Assembly (NCBI GenBank): GCA_017448965.1
Contig: JAFSKK010000020.1
Location: 1-64,000 of the forward strand
Source: Bacteroidaceae bacterium
Lineage (GTDB): Bacteria > Bacteroidota > Bacteroidia > Bacteroidales > Bacteroidaceae
Reading direction: 5' to 3'
Length of the DNA stretch: 64,000 nt
Numbering within the stretch: the first letter of the stretch is position 1; every line of letters begins with the position of its first letter. Below are positions 54,679 through 64,000 of this stretch, in pieces. The notes beneath the pieces are model-generated. The model worked only from the letters and a program-made list of their open reading frames with translations. It made no database searches and was not told the origin of the DNA. Position numbers and translations under genes: made by a program.

Positions 54679-57666
54679 ATGAAGAAAAACTTAAAACTTA
54701 CCCTTTGTGGCATTATGGCCATCTGTCTTGTTTGGCCCACAACAGCACTGGCCACAACGACACTCAATGTTCCTGGCCAAGCAGCCAAAGCCAAGAAGCG
54801 CACCATTGTGAAGGTGGAAACCATCCAAGTGGAAACACCTGTAGGGACTGCTCCACGTCTACCTTGGCAGGTGTGGGTCACATACAGTGACGGCACCCAC
54901 GAATGGCGACAAACCAAATGGTCGAACTCCTTGCTCTCGACCGAACAACAGGAAGCCAACCCCGAATTATACCCTGTTGGCAAAGAGTACACCGTCAGCG
55001 GATTCATTATCGGCGACAACACGACCGACAACGGCTACCCCATCACCGCTAACGTGAAAGTGGTGGATAAAGCATGGGAGGTGCCAAGCCCCAAGCCTGT
55101 TGCACAACCACTTCCATTAAGCGATGTTTACATTCAGAGAAACAATCGCTTATCGCACAATCAGGAATTGGACATCAAGACACTACTTGCGCTTGACATC
55201 ACACAACAACTCTACAATTATCGCGACACATACGGGCTTCCCACAGAGGGTTATACACGGTCGGATGGATGGGACTCTCCCACTACCAAACTGAAAGGTC
55301 ACGGCAGCGGACACTACATGAGCGCCCTTGCTTTTGCTTTTGCCTCCTGCTCCGAACGTGGTAACAATCGCGACCATGAAAAGAATGAACTGCGTGAGCG
55401 TATCCGCCGTATGGTCAATGAACTGCGTGAATGTCAAGAACGCACCTTTGTATGGGACAGCACCCTCAATCGCTATTGGGAGGCACGTGACTATGCGCCA
55501 GAAGAAGAACTGAAGCAGATGAAAGGAAACTGGGCCGCCTTCGACGAATACAAAAGGGATTATTGTCACTATGGCTACGGCTACCTCAACGCCATCCCTG
55601 CCGCCCATCCTGCGCTGATTGAATGTTATCGCGCGTACAATAATGAAGAATGGGTGTGGGCTCCTTATTACACCATCCACAAGCAATTGGCAGGTCTCAT
55701 CGACATTGTCAACAACATCGATGACAAGCAGATAGCCGACAAAGCCCTGCTCATTGCAAAAGACATGGGTTTGTGGGTGTGGAACCGAATGCACTACCGC
55801 ACTTACGTGAAGACAAATGGCGACAAGGCCGAACGTCAAGCCAAGCCTGGTAACCGCTACGAGATGTGGAACATGTACATAGCAGGCGAAGTGGGCGGTA
55901 TGGCAGAATCGTTGGCACGACTTGCCGAGATGGTCAGTGACCCCACCGAGAAGGCACACCTCATAGAAGCAGCCAACTGCTTTGACTCCCCGGCCTTCTT
56001 TGACCCCGTGGCCAAAAATGTAGATGACATCCGTACACGTCATGCGAATCAGCATATCCCAATGATTGTCGGAGCCTTGCGCTCTTACATCACCAATGGC
56101 AACCCATACTACTACAACCTTGCCTACAACTTCTGGAACCTGGTACAGGGACGCTACGCTTATGCGATGGGTGGTGTAGGCAACGGCGAGATGTTCCGGC
56201 AGCCTTACTCCCAAATTCTTTCCATGAACACCAGCGTCATGAGCGACCACCATCGCAACATGTATCCTAACCCAGACATCAATGAGACTTGCTGCGCCTA
56301 CAATCTTGCCAAACTGACCAAAGACCTCAACTGTTTTGACCCTGACAACGCCGCCTACATGGATTATTACGAACGTCTTCTCTACAACCAAATTGTCGGT
56401 TCCCTTCATCCCGACCATTGGGGAGTAACCTATCAATATGCTGTCGGCATGAATGCCATCAAACCCTATGGCAACGAGACCCCACAAGCCACCTGCTGTG
56501 GCGGCACTGGCGTGGAGAACCATGTGAAGTATCAAGAAGCTGCTTACTTCACGAATGACCAAACCCTTTGGGTTGCCCTCTATCTGCCCACGCTTGCATG
56601 GTGGGAAGACAAAGGTGTTTGCATTGAACAGATGTGCCAGTGGCCAGCTGAAAACAGCACGCTGGTTGTGAATAGAACAGACAAGAGCAAAGATGCCACT
56701 TTTGCCATAAAACTGCGTGTGCCCTACTGGGCCACTGAAGGCTTCGACGTAAAGTTGAATGGCAAATCTATTGCCAAAACTTATCAGCCCTGTTCATACA
56801 TGGAGATTCCAAGACGCGAGTGGCAAAATGGTGACAAGATAGAAGTGACAATGCCATTCACGAAACACATCAATTGGGGGCCTGACAAGATGGATATCGC
56901 TGCTACAGGCAAGAACGAGACACGCACTCCATTCAATCCCGAATGGGTGGGTGCCATCATGTATGGGCCACTCGTGATGGCAACTCCCGACGTGAAGGAA
57001 TGGAAAGATGCCGATTTCACTCTTCAGTCGAATCTAAGCGACATCCATCTGAATGGCAGCACCTTCGACAGCAAATATGGCGACAATCTTTTCACCCTCT
57101 CGTTGGCAGGTAAACAGTTCCAACCCGACTATTACCAAACGAGCCACTCCACCCACTATCTCCGTTTGAACGTCTTGACTGAAGCCAAACAGAAGACCAA
57201 GAAGGGCATTGACAAGACGAATCTACAACAAGCATTACAAATAGCCAAAGAGCGAGTGGATGGCCAAAATGCATGGAAAGCTCTCACCGTGAAGGTGCCA
57301 GCCTTCTCTCCTTGGGCACCTAACGGCTACGCTCGTCTGCTCACCCAAATGGAGGCGGCTCAGCAGGTAGCCAACAAGCCCGCCAAGGAACTCAGCCAAG
57401 AAGAAATTAACGCTGTCACTTCTGCCCTCAATGTGGCCATCAACACCATGCGCCCCGGCAACCTTGCCGAGCCAGAAGACCTCAACGAACTGCTTCCGCT
57501 GCTCACAGAAACGAAAACCATTCCCAACAAGACGACAGAACTGCGAGAGGCCATCAGCTATGCCGATATGGTTGTACAATACGTGAACGATGGCTCTGGC
57601 ACCCACGACCTCATCAACAAAGCGATCACTCGCCTCGTTGAAGCACGATCAGCTCTGCAGAAGTAA
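54679..57666 (+). CDS. GH127/GH146-type beta-L-arabinofuranosidase, exported
   Basis: 995 aa. Signal peptide about 1-25. An N-terminal beta-sandwich (about 38-105, bacterial Ig-like; QVWVTYSDGTHEWRQTKW) precedes the DUF1680-type (alpha/alpha)6 barrel with DSPTTKLKGHGSGHYMSALAFAFAS, YTIHKQLAGLID, and the conserved Cys-rich sites NETCCAYNLAKLTK and ATCCGGTGVENHVKYQEAAYF, whose Cys and Glu residues serve as nucleophile (Cys) and zinc ligands in GH127. The last 160 residues are helical (FIVAR-like), probably for cell-wall or glycan contact. Releases L-arabinofuranose from plant arabinans or glycoproteins. No neighbouring SusC/D or other arabinan genes, so it is isolated. Confidence 0.82.
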   Translation: MKKNLKLTLCGIMAICLVWPTTALATTTLNVPGQAAKAKKRTIVKVETIQVETPVGTAPRLPWQVWVTYSDGTHEWRQTKWSNSLLSTEQQEANPELYPVGKEYTVSGFIIGDNTTDNGYPITANVKVVDKAWEVPSPKPVAQPLPLSDVYIQRNNRLSHNQELDIKTLLALDITQQLYNYRDTYGLPTEGYTRSDGWDSPTTKLKGHGSGHYMSALAFAFASCSERGNNRDHEKNELRERIRRMVNELRECQERTFVWDSTLNRYWEARDYAPEEELKQMKGNWAAFDEYKRDYCHYGYGYLNAIPAAHPALIECYRAYNNEEWVWAPYYTIHKQLAGLIDIVNNIDDKQIADKALLIAKDMGLWVWNRMHYRTYVKTNGDKAERQAKPGNRYEMWNMYIAGEVGGMAESLARLAEMVSDPTEKAHLIEAANCFDSPAFFDPVAKNVDDIRTRHANQHIPMIVGALRSYITNGNPYYYNLAYNFWNLVQGRYAYAMGGVGNGEMFRQPYSQILSMNTSVMSDHHRNMYPNPDINETCCAYNLAKLTKDLNCFDPDNAAYMDYYERLLYNQIVGSLHPDHWGVTYQYAVGMNAIKPYGNETPQATCCGGTGVENHVKYQEAAYFTNDQTLWVALYLPTLAWWEDKGVCIEQMCQWPAENSTLVVNRTDKSKDATFAIKLRVPYWATEGFDVKLNGKSIAKTYQPCSYMEIPRREWQNGDKIEVTMPFTKHINWGPDKMDIAATGKNETRTPFNPEWVGAIMYGPLVMATPDVKEWKDADFTLQSNLSDIHLNGSTFDSKYGDNLFTLSLAGKQFQPDYYQTSHSTHYLRLNVLTEAKQKTKKGIDKTNLQQALQIAKERVDGQNAWKALTVKVPAFSPWAPNGYARLLTQMEAAQQVANKPAKELSQEEINAVTSALNVAINTMRPGNLAEPEDLNELLPLLTETKTIPNKTTELREAISYADMVVQYVNDGSGTHDLINKAITRLVEARSALQK

Positions 57667-57789
57667 CAACCTACAAGCGTACACACGCTATTTTTACTCA
57701 GTGAAGAAGCCGTTTTTATAGAATAGAGCAACAAAGTTCCATCGTTTCGGTGTGTTTAGTCAAATTGTGATGCAAGTTTTTAAGAAAAT

Positions 57790-57822
57790 GTTTGAGCATT
57801 CGAGGAAAATGTTGTAATTTTG
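57790..57822 (+). promoter_or_regulatory. Promoter of the TPR membrane protein gene
   Basis: TTTG (57790-57793), 21-nt spacer, TAATTTTG (57815-57822); ATG 42 bp downstream at 57865. Confidence 0.75.
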
Positions 57823-57864
57823 CATGATTTTTGCAAAAAAAAGAAATAAAAAACAAAACATATC

Positions 57865-58545
57865 ATGGCAAAAAACAAAAAACAAAAAGTGACAGATGAG
57901 CCAATTGCACTTGACGTACAACTGAACAAGGGCGAGGCATTCATCGAAAAGAACTGGAAGACGATTGCTGCCATCATTGGTGCTATCATTGTGATTGTAG
58001 CAGGTGTTTACATCTACAGACACTTCATGGCAGAGAAAGAGTTGGAGGCTCAGAAGGCTATTGCAGGGGCTCAAACCGCTTTCGCTCAGCAGCAGTATGA
58101 ACAGGCTTTGAAAGGTGAAGGCACCACAAAGGGATTCCTGAAGGTAATTGATGAGTACAGCGGAACAAAAACTGCCAATCTGGCTAAATTGTACGCAGGT
58201 TTGGCTTATGCAAAGACAGACAAGGTGGACGAAGCCATCAAATATCTGGAGGACTTCTCCGTACAAGATGACGAAATGGTTTCACCCGCAGCCATTGCCG
58301 CTCTTGGCAACCTTTATGTGAAGAAGGGCGACACAGAAAAAGGCATCACAACACTGTTGAAAGCAGCAGAAGAGGCAGATAACGATGCGTTAAGCCCAGT
58401 GTTCCTTCTTCAAGCTGGACAATTGTACGAATCAGCTGGTCAGAACGACAAGGCACTGGAACTCTACAACAAAATCAAGAAGGAGCACGTCCTCAGCCCA
58501 ATCGCTCAAGACATTGACAAGTATATAGAAAGAGCTACAAAATAG
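57865..58545 (+). CDS. Membrane-anchored TPR protein (YfgM-like)
   Basis: 226 aa. Cytoplasmic N-terminus of about 30 residues, one transmembrane helix at about 34-51 (TIAAIIGAIIVIVAGVYIYRHF), then TPR-like helical hairpins facing the periplasm. Same layout as YfgM/PpiD-associated proteins that handle secreted proteins after the Sec translocon; the link is by architecture only. Has its own promoter. Confidence 0.78.
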   Translation: MAKNKKQKVTDEPIALDVQLNKGEAFIEKNWKTIAAIIGAIIVIVAGVYIYRHFMAEKELEAQKAIAGAQTAFAQQQYEQALKGEGTTKGFLKVIDEYSGTKTANLAKLYAGLAYAKTDKVDEAIKYLEDFSVQDDEMVSPAAIAALGNLYVKKGDTEKGITTLLKAAEEADNDALSPVFLLQAGQLYESAGQNDKALELYNKIKKEHVLSPIAQDIDKYIERATK

Positions 58546-58570
58546 CATTGTAAAAACAGATTTCAGGGAT

Positions 58571-58626
58571 GAGGAATCAGGAATTGGCACCACAAAAGAT
58601 GGTAAACCAGCAATTCCTAATTCCTC
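58571..58626 (+). other. Inverted repeat in the ribH leader
   Basis: GAGGAATCAGGAATTG (58571-58586) pairs with CAATTCCTAATTCCTC (58611-58626), 16 bp with one mismatch, 24-nt loop, 27 bp before the ribH ATG. Could be a folding leader or attenuator. It is not an FMN riboswitch by sequence. Confidence 0.6.
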
Positions 58627-58652
58627 ATTTCTAATTCCTTATAAAAAGTATT

Positions 58653-59144
58653 ATGGCAACCAAGAATCACAACCTATCCGATTACGACATCAACTCCATG
58701 CCTGATGGCACCGGCATGAAATTTGGTATTGTCGTGGCAGAATGGAATGAGAACATCACAGCTGCATTGTTAGAGGGTGCAAAGCAAACGCTAATGAGAA
58801 ATGGAGTGTTTCCTGAAGACATCACAGTGATGACGGTTCCAGGCAGTTTTGAACTGGTGTATGGTGCATCACAAATGGTGAAAACAGGTGTGGATGCAGT
58901 CATCGCTATCGGTTGCGTCATTCGCGGAGACACACCGCACGATCGTTATATCTGCCAGGGAGTCACGTATGGATTGGCTCGTTTGAACGCGGTACAGAAT
59001 GTTCCTGTCATTTATGGACTCATCACTACGCTCGACATGAAACAGGCTGAAGAGCGTGCTGGTGGAAAAATGGGCAACAAGGGCGACGAATGCGCTGTGA
59101 CTGCCATCAAAATGGTGGATTATAAAAGAAAATTGAATCTCTGA
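58653..59144 (+). CDS. ribH: 6,7-dimethyl-8-ribityllumazine synthase
   Basis: 163 aa, standard length. Penultimate enzyme of riboflavin synthesis. Family motifs: [51 protein letters not shown] (substrate and phosphate sites, His89-type catalytic residue), and [17 protein letters not shown]. The rest of the rib genes are not in the window. Confidence 0.96.
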   Translation: MATKNHNLSDYDINSMPDGTGMKFGIVVAEWNENITAALLEGAKQTLMRNGVFPEDITVMTVPGSFELVYGASQMVKTGVDAVIAIGCVIRGDTPHDRYICQGVTYGLARLNAVQNVPVIYGLITTLDMKQAEERAGGKMGNKGDECAVTAIKMVDYKRKLNL

Positions 59145-59166
59145 CACACCTCTCCCTTTCGAGACA

Positions 59167-62100
59167 TTGAGGCGGATTGAGAAAATATTACTCAACATCG
59201 TAGGCGCGGTGATTGCTATCTATGCAGCCATCGTGTTGTTGTTCAGTTTGCCTTTTATGCAAAGCGCCTTGGCTAATTGGACAGCAGACGCTTTATCTGA
59301 CCAACTGCATGCGAAGGTTGAAATTGGAAGCATCAACCTCGGATTTTTAAACAGAGTGATTGTCAATGACATGACCATCTACGAACCGAGTGGGAAACAA
59401 ATGGCAAAGGTGGCACGTATGTCGGCTAGCCTCAATTTGTTCTCATTACTCTCAGGAAACGTGGACATTGGCACGGCACAACTTTTCGGAACCAAAGCCA
59501 CATTATACAAAAAGACCCCCGATAGTCCTCCAAACTATCAATTCATCGTTGATGCTTTCTCGTCTGAAGAAGAAAAACCCACCAAACTGAATCTGCATGT
59601 CGGGTCATTGATCATGCGACATGTCGACATCACATACGACATCCTGTCGGAAGAACGTCACCCAGGCCATTTGGATGTCAATCATTTGAACCTGAAAGAT
59701 GTAGGCATGAATTTGATGTTGCGTTGTTTGACGGATGACACTCTCAACATTTCTGTACGACGACTACAAGCGAAAGATCTCAATTCTGGGTTGCAGCTGT
59801 TAGACACACGGGCAAAACTGGTGGGTAATAAACAAAAGGCACTATTATCGGATTTCAGCCTTTCTCTTCCCCACTCCATCATTTCTACCGACTCACTACG
59901 AGTGGAGTACGGACATTTCGAGGCAGACAGCACTTTTAAATTTAGTGGCACCCCTATTCTGGGTCATATTACCCCTTCCGACCTTACTGCATTGTATAGC
60001 GATCTGTCAAACTTGACGAGAAGCATTCCTTTCACTTTTTCCGCAGAAGGCGACGAAAAAGTGATTCGTATCAACGAATGCAACATCGGAGACCTTGATG
60101 GGGATTTCCTATTGCGCGCCACAGCAACTGCAACTGGTCTATTCAGCAAACAGAAGAGGAACATCCAAGCTAACATCAACACATTGTATGTTAGCCATCA
60201 TGAGATGCTCTATTGGGCCAACGTGCTCTTTCCCGAGCATCACCAAGAAAAGATCATCAATGCTATACAATATGTGGATTACGAAGGAAGCATTAACTAT
60301 GCAGCCAATGGAGACATCACCTCACAAGGCAATATCTTGACAGGAATTGGAGACACATCTTACGATTTGACATACGGTGCAGAACACTTTCTCACAGCAA
60401 ATATAAGCGGCAAAAACGTCAATGTTGGCGCATTACAAGAGGACAGTCCATTAGGTACTGCATCGTTCGATTTAGAGGTTGCCATGAATTTGACCGAGAC
60501 CACCCCCTTCCCCGCAGGTGCTCTAAGAGGTGACATCCACAATATCTATTATAAGGACTATAACTATCAGGATATCAAGGTGGATGTTCGAAGCACAACA
60601 ACAGCTATAGAAGGTACGCTCTCTCTCAATGACAACAATGCCAAAGGTACTGCTGATTTCGCCTATACAGATTCCCCATCAAAAGGAATGGAACTTAATC
60701 TCTTGCTGGAAGAATTTAGGCTTAATCGTTTGAATCTCACTAATCAATATAACATAGAGAATGTGGACATGAATGTAACAGCCAACTTGAAAGGGGCTGA
60801 TTACAACCATCTCTATGGAGCGCTCGACATCGCAGATTTCAACCTTTATGCTCCCACGGAGCATTACCATCTTGAGGGCATCAGAATAACAGCCGAGAGA
60901 CAAGGTGAGAACCAAAGTCTCTACACCATCAACAGCGACTTCCTCTCTGGCAACATTGAAGGAGAGGCAAGCCTACTTGGTGTTGCACAAAGTTTCAGCA
61001 ACCAGATAGCCCACCATCTCCCCATCCTTGTATCCCCCACACAGGCAGAACCTGCCCGCTTTGACTATGATTTGACATTGAGCGACACACCATTGCTACA
61101 CTATTTCACGAATGTGGACTTTGCCCTCTCACACCCCATCCACATCTACGGAGCAATGGATACGAGGGTTCAGGAGATGTCTTTCCAACTCAATGCTCCA
61201 CAAATCGAATACAACAACACCCCCTACGAACACATTGTGGTAAAATGCAACAGCACGACGGACAATATGAACTTACGTGCAATGGCATCGACCTACCAAG
61301 AAAGCGACGATGACGAGAAGCCTTCAACCCAAACAAAACTGGAATTGAATGCCGATGTACACAACAATTACATAGGCAGTAACTTGCACCTTAGCATCAG
61401 TGGACACAACAACATTGATTTACAACTGATGCCAATGGTGCATTTGCACGACTCCTTGGGAAGCATGAAGACAGACATCACCCTTCATCCATCCCAAGCC
61501 GTTATCAACGACACAACATGGACGGTTTCACCAGCCACCATTTCTTTATATAAGAAGGATATAGAATGCCACAATGTGAAGTTTGCCAAAATGGGAACAA
61601 ACAGTTTCCTCGCCATTGACGGCAAGGCTTCGCCCTCGCCTTCCGATTCATTAGTGGCAACACTGAGCAATTTGGAAATTAAGTATTTGCAATCGCTTGC
61701 CAATTTCAATGTGGTACGATTTGCAGGGAAGGCTTCTGGTAGAGCTGTCGTAAACAATGTGATGGGGGGTGGAGTTCCTGACATCAGAACAAACCTGTAT
61801 GTGGAGGACATGTCCCTTCAAGAAGGCCCGTTGGGTGATGCCAACATCACGGCACATTGGGACAAGGAAGTAGAAGGCATCGTGGTGGAAGGTCGAATCA
61901 TTGACCAGTACGACGTGCCTGACGCATTGACTGGACAAAAAAAGAACGTCACGGGCATCACCACGGTGGATGGCTGGATTTCTCCTGCAAAGAACGACAT
62001 ATCCCTTCTTGTCAACACGCAGAACACCAATGCCACATTCCTTCATGGTTTCCTTCGAGGAATCTTCAAAGAAATATCAGGTTATATCACAGGGCCTGTT

Positions 62101-63693
62101 CGCATTATCGGACCCTTCAACAACGTCAACATCCTTGCTGATGCTGTGCCTAACATGAATCTGCGGTTACGTGCCACCAACGTGCCTTATCATATTGAAG
62201 GTGACACCATTCGCATGAGGCCATACTTGTTTGACTTCCAGAACATCAGCATCTACGATCGCTTCGGCCATCGTTCCACTTTGAATGGTCAGGTGACTCA
62301 CCGCAACATGAAGAACTTCGCCTATCATTTCAAAGCTGACCTGCATGAGTTGTTGGCATACGACGAAAAGGAGTTCAACAGCGATAAGTTCCTTGCCACC
62401 GTGTTTGCCGACGGAAATCTGACTATCGATGGAAGTGACGGACATCCGCTTTATGTCAACGCGAGTGTTACTCCCACCAAGGGCTCTGTTTTTGCCTATG
62501 ATGCTGCCACTCCTGATGCCATCACAGGAAACTCTTTCATTGAGTTCCGCGACCGCGATTCTATTACAGCCTTCAACCCACGCTTTTTCAACAGAAGCCC
62601 CGAAGAAGAGGAAAAACCTGTAGTCAAAGACTCCCTCACCATTGTGAAAGAGGCGAAGAAAAACTACAACAGCGATATTTTCATCAACTTCGACATCAAT
62701 CTCACTCCTGCGTGTGAAGTGAAGTTGCGCATGGACAACTTGGCCGACGATGGTTACATGCACACTTTTGGAAACGCTAAAATCAAAGCACAGTGGTATA
62801 ACAAGGGTTCATTCCAGATGTTTGGCAACTACAATATCGAGTCGGGGGCATACCGTCTGTATCTGCAAGACATCATCTTCCGCGACCTCGCCTTGCAACC
62901 CGGTTCCATGGTGGAATTTAACGGTAACCCGTTCGATGCCAACATCCATCTCCTCTGCCATCACACCATCAATTCCGTACCGATCAGCGACTTGACAAAC
63001 ACCACGGCCTTCTCGCAGAACAACAAAGTGAAAGTCATTTGTTTGCTCGACATCACAGGCAAACTCGGCAATATGGACTTCAAGTTTGACATCGATCTTC
63101 CCAATGTGAACGAGGAGGTGCGCCAACTGGTTCGTTCCATGATTAACTCAGAAGAAGAGATGAACACGCAAGCCATTTATTTGCTGGGAGTCGGACGTTT
63201 CTACCCCAACGAATACGCTCGTGCCAATGGAAACGGCAATTCGGGGCAAGCGGCCAATTCCCTGCTCTCTTCCACGCTGAGCGGTCAAATCAATCAGATG
63301 CTCAGCAACATGATGGGCAACAATCCTAACTGGAATTTCGGTTCCTCCCTCACCACTGGTGAAAAGGGATGGCAAGACCTTGATGTGGAGGGAATCCTCG
63401 AAGGCCGATTACTCGACGAACGGCTCATCATCAATGGTGCATTTGGATACCGCGACAACGCAATGACGAACAACTCCGGATTTATAGGCGACTTTGAAGT
63501 GAAGTGGCGTATGGACCAGAAGGGCAATCTCTATGTGAAGGCCTACAACCAAACCAACGACCGCTATTTCACCAAGTCCACGCTTAACACACAGGGAATT
63601 GGCCTCTCATGGCGCCGCCAATTTGAGAGCATTCGTCGAAAAGCAAAAGCGAAAGAAAAGAAGAAGACAACAAACAAAAAACATCTCAAATAA
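59167..63693 (+). CDS. tamB: Translocation and assembly module subunit TamB (DUF490)
   Basis: 1508 aa; TTG start at 59167 (in-frame TGA at 59134-59136 and no better start between). One N-terminal membrane helix (KILLNIVGAVIAIYAAIVLLF) then a long beta-helical body, an AsmA-like phospholipid-transport groove, and a C-terminal DUF490 domain (about 1060-1450) with FRDLALQPGSMVEFNGNPFDANIHL and KVKVICLLDITGKLGNMDFKFDIDLPN. TamB spans the periplasm and carries phospholipids to the outer membrane, in many bacteria with TamA. The tail (RRKAKAKEKKKTTNKK) is strongly basic. It starts 22 bp after ribH, so transcription may run through. Confidence 0.92.
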   Translation: MRRIEKILLNIVGAVIAIYAAIVLLFSLPFMQSALANWTADALSDQLHAKVEIGSINLGFLNRVIVNDMTIYEPSGKQMAKVARMSASLNLFSLLSGNVDIGTAQLFGTKATLYKKTPDSPPNYQFIVDAFSSEEEKPTKLNLHVGSLIMRHVDITYDILSEERHPGHLDVNHLNLKDVGMNLMLRCLTDDTLNISVRRLQAKDLNSGLQLLDTRAKLVGNKQKALLSDFSLSLPHSIISTDSLRVEYGHFEADSTFKFSGTPILGHITPSDLTALYSDLSNLTRSIPFTFSAEGDEKVIRINECNIGDLDGDFLLRATATATGLFSKQKRNIQANINTLYVSHHEMLYWANVLFPEHHQEKIINAIQYVDYEGSINYAANGDITSQGNILTGIGDTSYDLTYGAEHFLTANISGKNVNVGALQEDSPLGTASFDLEVAMNLTETTPFPAGALRGDIHNIYYKDYNYQDIKVDVRSTTTAIEGTLSLNDNNAKGTADFAYTDSPSKGMELNLLLEEFRLNRLNLTNQYNIENVDMNVTANLKGADYNHLYGALDIADFNLYAPTEHYHLEGIRITAERQGENQSLYTINSDFLSGNIEGEASLLGVAQSFSNQIAHHLPILVSPTQAEPARFDYDLTLSDTPLLHYFTNVDFALSHPIHIYGAMDTRVQEMSFQLNAPQIEYNNTPYEHIVVKCNSTTDNMNLRAMASTYQESDDDEKPSTQTKLELNADVHNNYIGSNLHLSISGHNNIDLQLMPMVHLHDSLGSMKTDITLHPSQAVINDTTWTVSPATISLYKKDIECHNVKFAKMGTNSFLAIDGKASPSPSDSLVATLSNLEIKYLQSLANFNVVRFAGKASGRAVVNNVMGGGVPDIRTNLYVEDMSLQEGPLGDANITAHWDKEVEGIVVEGRIIDQYDVPDALTGQKKNVTGITTVDGWISPAKNDISLLVNTQNTNATFLHGFLRGIFKEISGYITGPVRIIGPFNNVNILADAVPNMNLRLRATNVPYHIEGDTIRMRPYLFDFQNISIYDRFGHRSTLNGQVTHRNMKNFAYHFKADLHELLAYDEKEFNSDKFLATVFADGNLTIDGSDGHPLYVNASVTPTKGSVFAYDAATPDAITGNSFIEFRDRDSITAFNPRFFNRSPEEEEKPVVKDSLTIVKEAKKNYNSDIFINFDINLTPACEVKLRMDNLADDGYMHTFGNAKIKAQWYNKGSFQMFGNYNIESGAYRLYLQDIIFRDLALQPGSMVEFNGNPFDANIHLLCHHTINSVPISDLTNTTAFSQNNKVKVICLLDITGKLGNMDFKFDIDLPNVNEEVRQLVRSMINSEEEMNTQAIYLLGVGRFYPNEYARANGNGNSGQAANSLLSSTLSGQINQMLSNMMGNNPNWNFGSSLTTGEKGWQDLDVEGILEGRLLDERLIINGAFGYRDNAMTNNSGFIGDFEVKWRMDQKGNLYVKAYNQTNDRYFTKSTLNTQGIGLSWRRQFESIRRKAKAKEKKKTTNKKHLK

Positions 63694-63710
63694 ACCTAAA
63701 CCCTACAACA

Positions 63711-64000
63711 ATGAAAAAGATTTATTTGGCAGCACTCACGCTGCTTGTTGCAGTCACATCCTGCAATCAACAAAAACCGACCACTCCTACCAACGAACTC
63801 TTCACGGAGCAAGCATTGGAGTATCTCGAAACCGTTCCTTACGATGTCAACCGCACATCACTCTACAGCGCGGCAGACCTCTATGCCGGTTATGATCCCA
63901 CAAAGCCTGAGACTTTTGAGACTTGCTATGACACCAAGGTGTACCAACACTACATCGAGAAGGGCAAGCAGGCTCAGGATGTGGAGGAATCGTTGGCACG
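63711..64000 (+). CDS. Lipoprotein, N-terminal part only
   Basis: Runs off the window. The first residues (KIYLAALTLLVAVTSCNQQKP) are a lipoprotein signal with the lipobox Cys at about position 18; the visible rest (ELFTEQALEYLETVPYDVNRTSLYSAADLYAGYDPTKPE) is not recognised. It is 17 bp after tamB and may be cotranscribed. Confidence 0.7.
   Translation, partial: MKKIYLAALTLLVAVTSCNQQKPTTPTNELFTEQALEYLETVPYDVNRTSLYSAADLYAGYDPTKPETFETCYDTKVYQHYIEKGKQAQDVEESLA

Noticed and set aside
55183-56562. 459-codon open frame on the minus strand inside the GH127/GH146 gene
   Set aside because: Shadow of an unmistakable enzyme gene; no start signals or homology of its own.
58546-58652. FMN riboswitch before ribH
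   Set aside because: The RFN element sequence and length are not present; only a simple hairpin is seen.

Overview
The window looks like chromosomal DNA of a Bacteroidales bacterium, most likely Prevotella or a close relative. Evidence: many genes are preceded by the Bacteroidetes promoter form (TAnnTTTG at -7, sometimes TTTG 18-21 nt upstream) and have little Shine-Dalgarno signal; several secreted proteins carry long lumenal or surface domains, and two end in the short basic C-terminal tail typical of Prevotella/Bacteroides exported proteins; there is a PPi-dependent phosphofructokinase (GGDDS), an archaeal-type prolyl-tRNA synthetase, a TamB and an MCE protein. Genus assignment is inference from gene content and style, not from a search.

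Layout. 1-5.7 kb: GH25 lysozyme, then a minus-strand cluster kdgK-eda-pfp (2-keto-3-deoxygluconate to pyruvate plus triose phosphate, and PPi-PFK), with a divergent LacI-type regulator. 5.7-9.7 kb: a MITE-like element, dnaA, MCE/MlaD protein and a SPOR-tailed amidase. 9.9-14.4 kb: glnS, a TPR protein and dapA. 14.4-20.7 kb: glmS-carA-carB, a minus-strand operon that consumes glutamine. 20.7-31 kb: a repeat-rich gap, a secreted zinc-peptidase-like protein, htpG, clpC, an S37-type peptidase and proS. 31-37.2 kb: a large multidomain glycoside hydrolase, mtgA, then an ECF sigma / putative anti-sigma / lipoprotein trio with overlapping ends. 37.2-42.2 kb: a DMP19-like protein, smpB, a short metH, and mazG. 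42.3-51.5 kb: a TonB-dependent receptor, panB, pgk, a PagL-like outer-membrane enzyme, a TraB/GumN protein, panC-panD and a low-molecular-weight phosphatase. 51.5-64 kb: a FadL-family porin, a Trp/Tyr- and Gly-rich exported protein, a GH127/GH146-type arabinofuranosidase, a TPR membrane protein, ribH, tamB and the start of a lipoprotein.

Most of the window is housekeeping DNA. The parts not explained by known genes are small: (1) a 141-bp MITE-like element with 18-bp terminal inverted repeats and a 46-bp palindrome, present complete at 5738-5878 and left-truncated at 49524-49648; (2) a 76-bp hairpin repeat at 20905-20980 and, inverted, 37250-37325; (3) an 80-bp promoter cassette repeated without gaps at 37401-37480 and 49664-49743, each time directly downstream of one of the other repeats; (4) several exported proteins of unclear role. 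No CRISPR array, rRNA, tRNA, transposase, prophage or restriction/defence locus was seen. I did not find a convincing new multi-gene system; the repeat/promoter arrangement is the most unusual observation.
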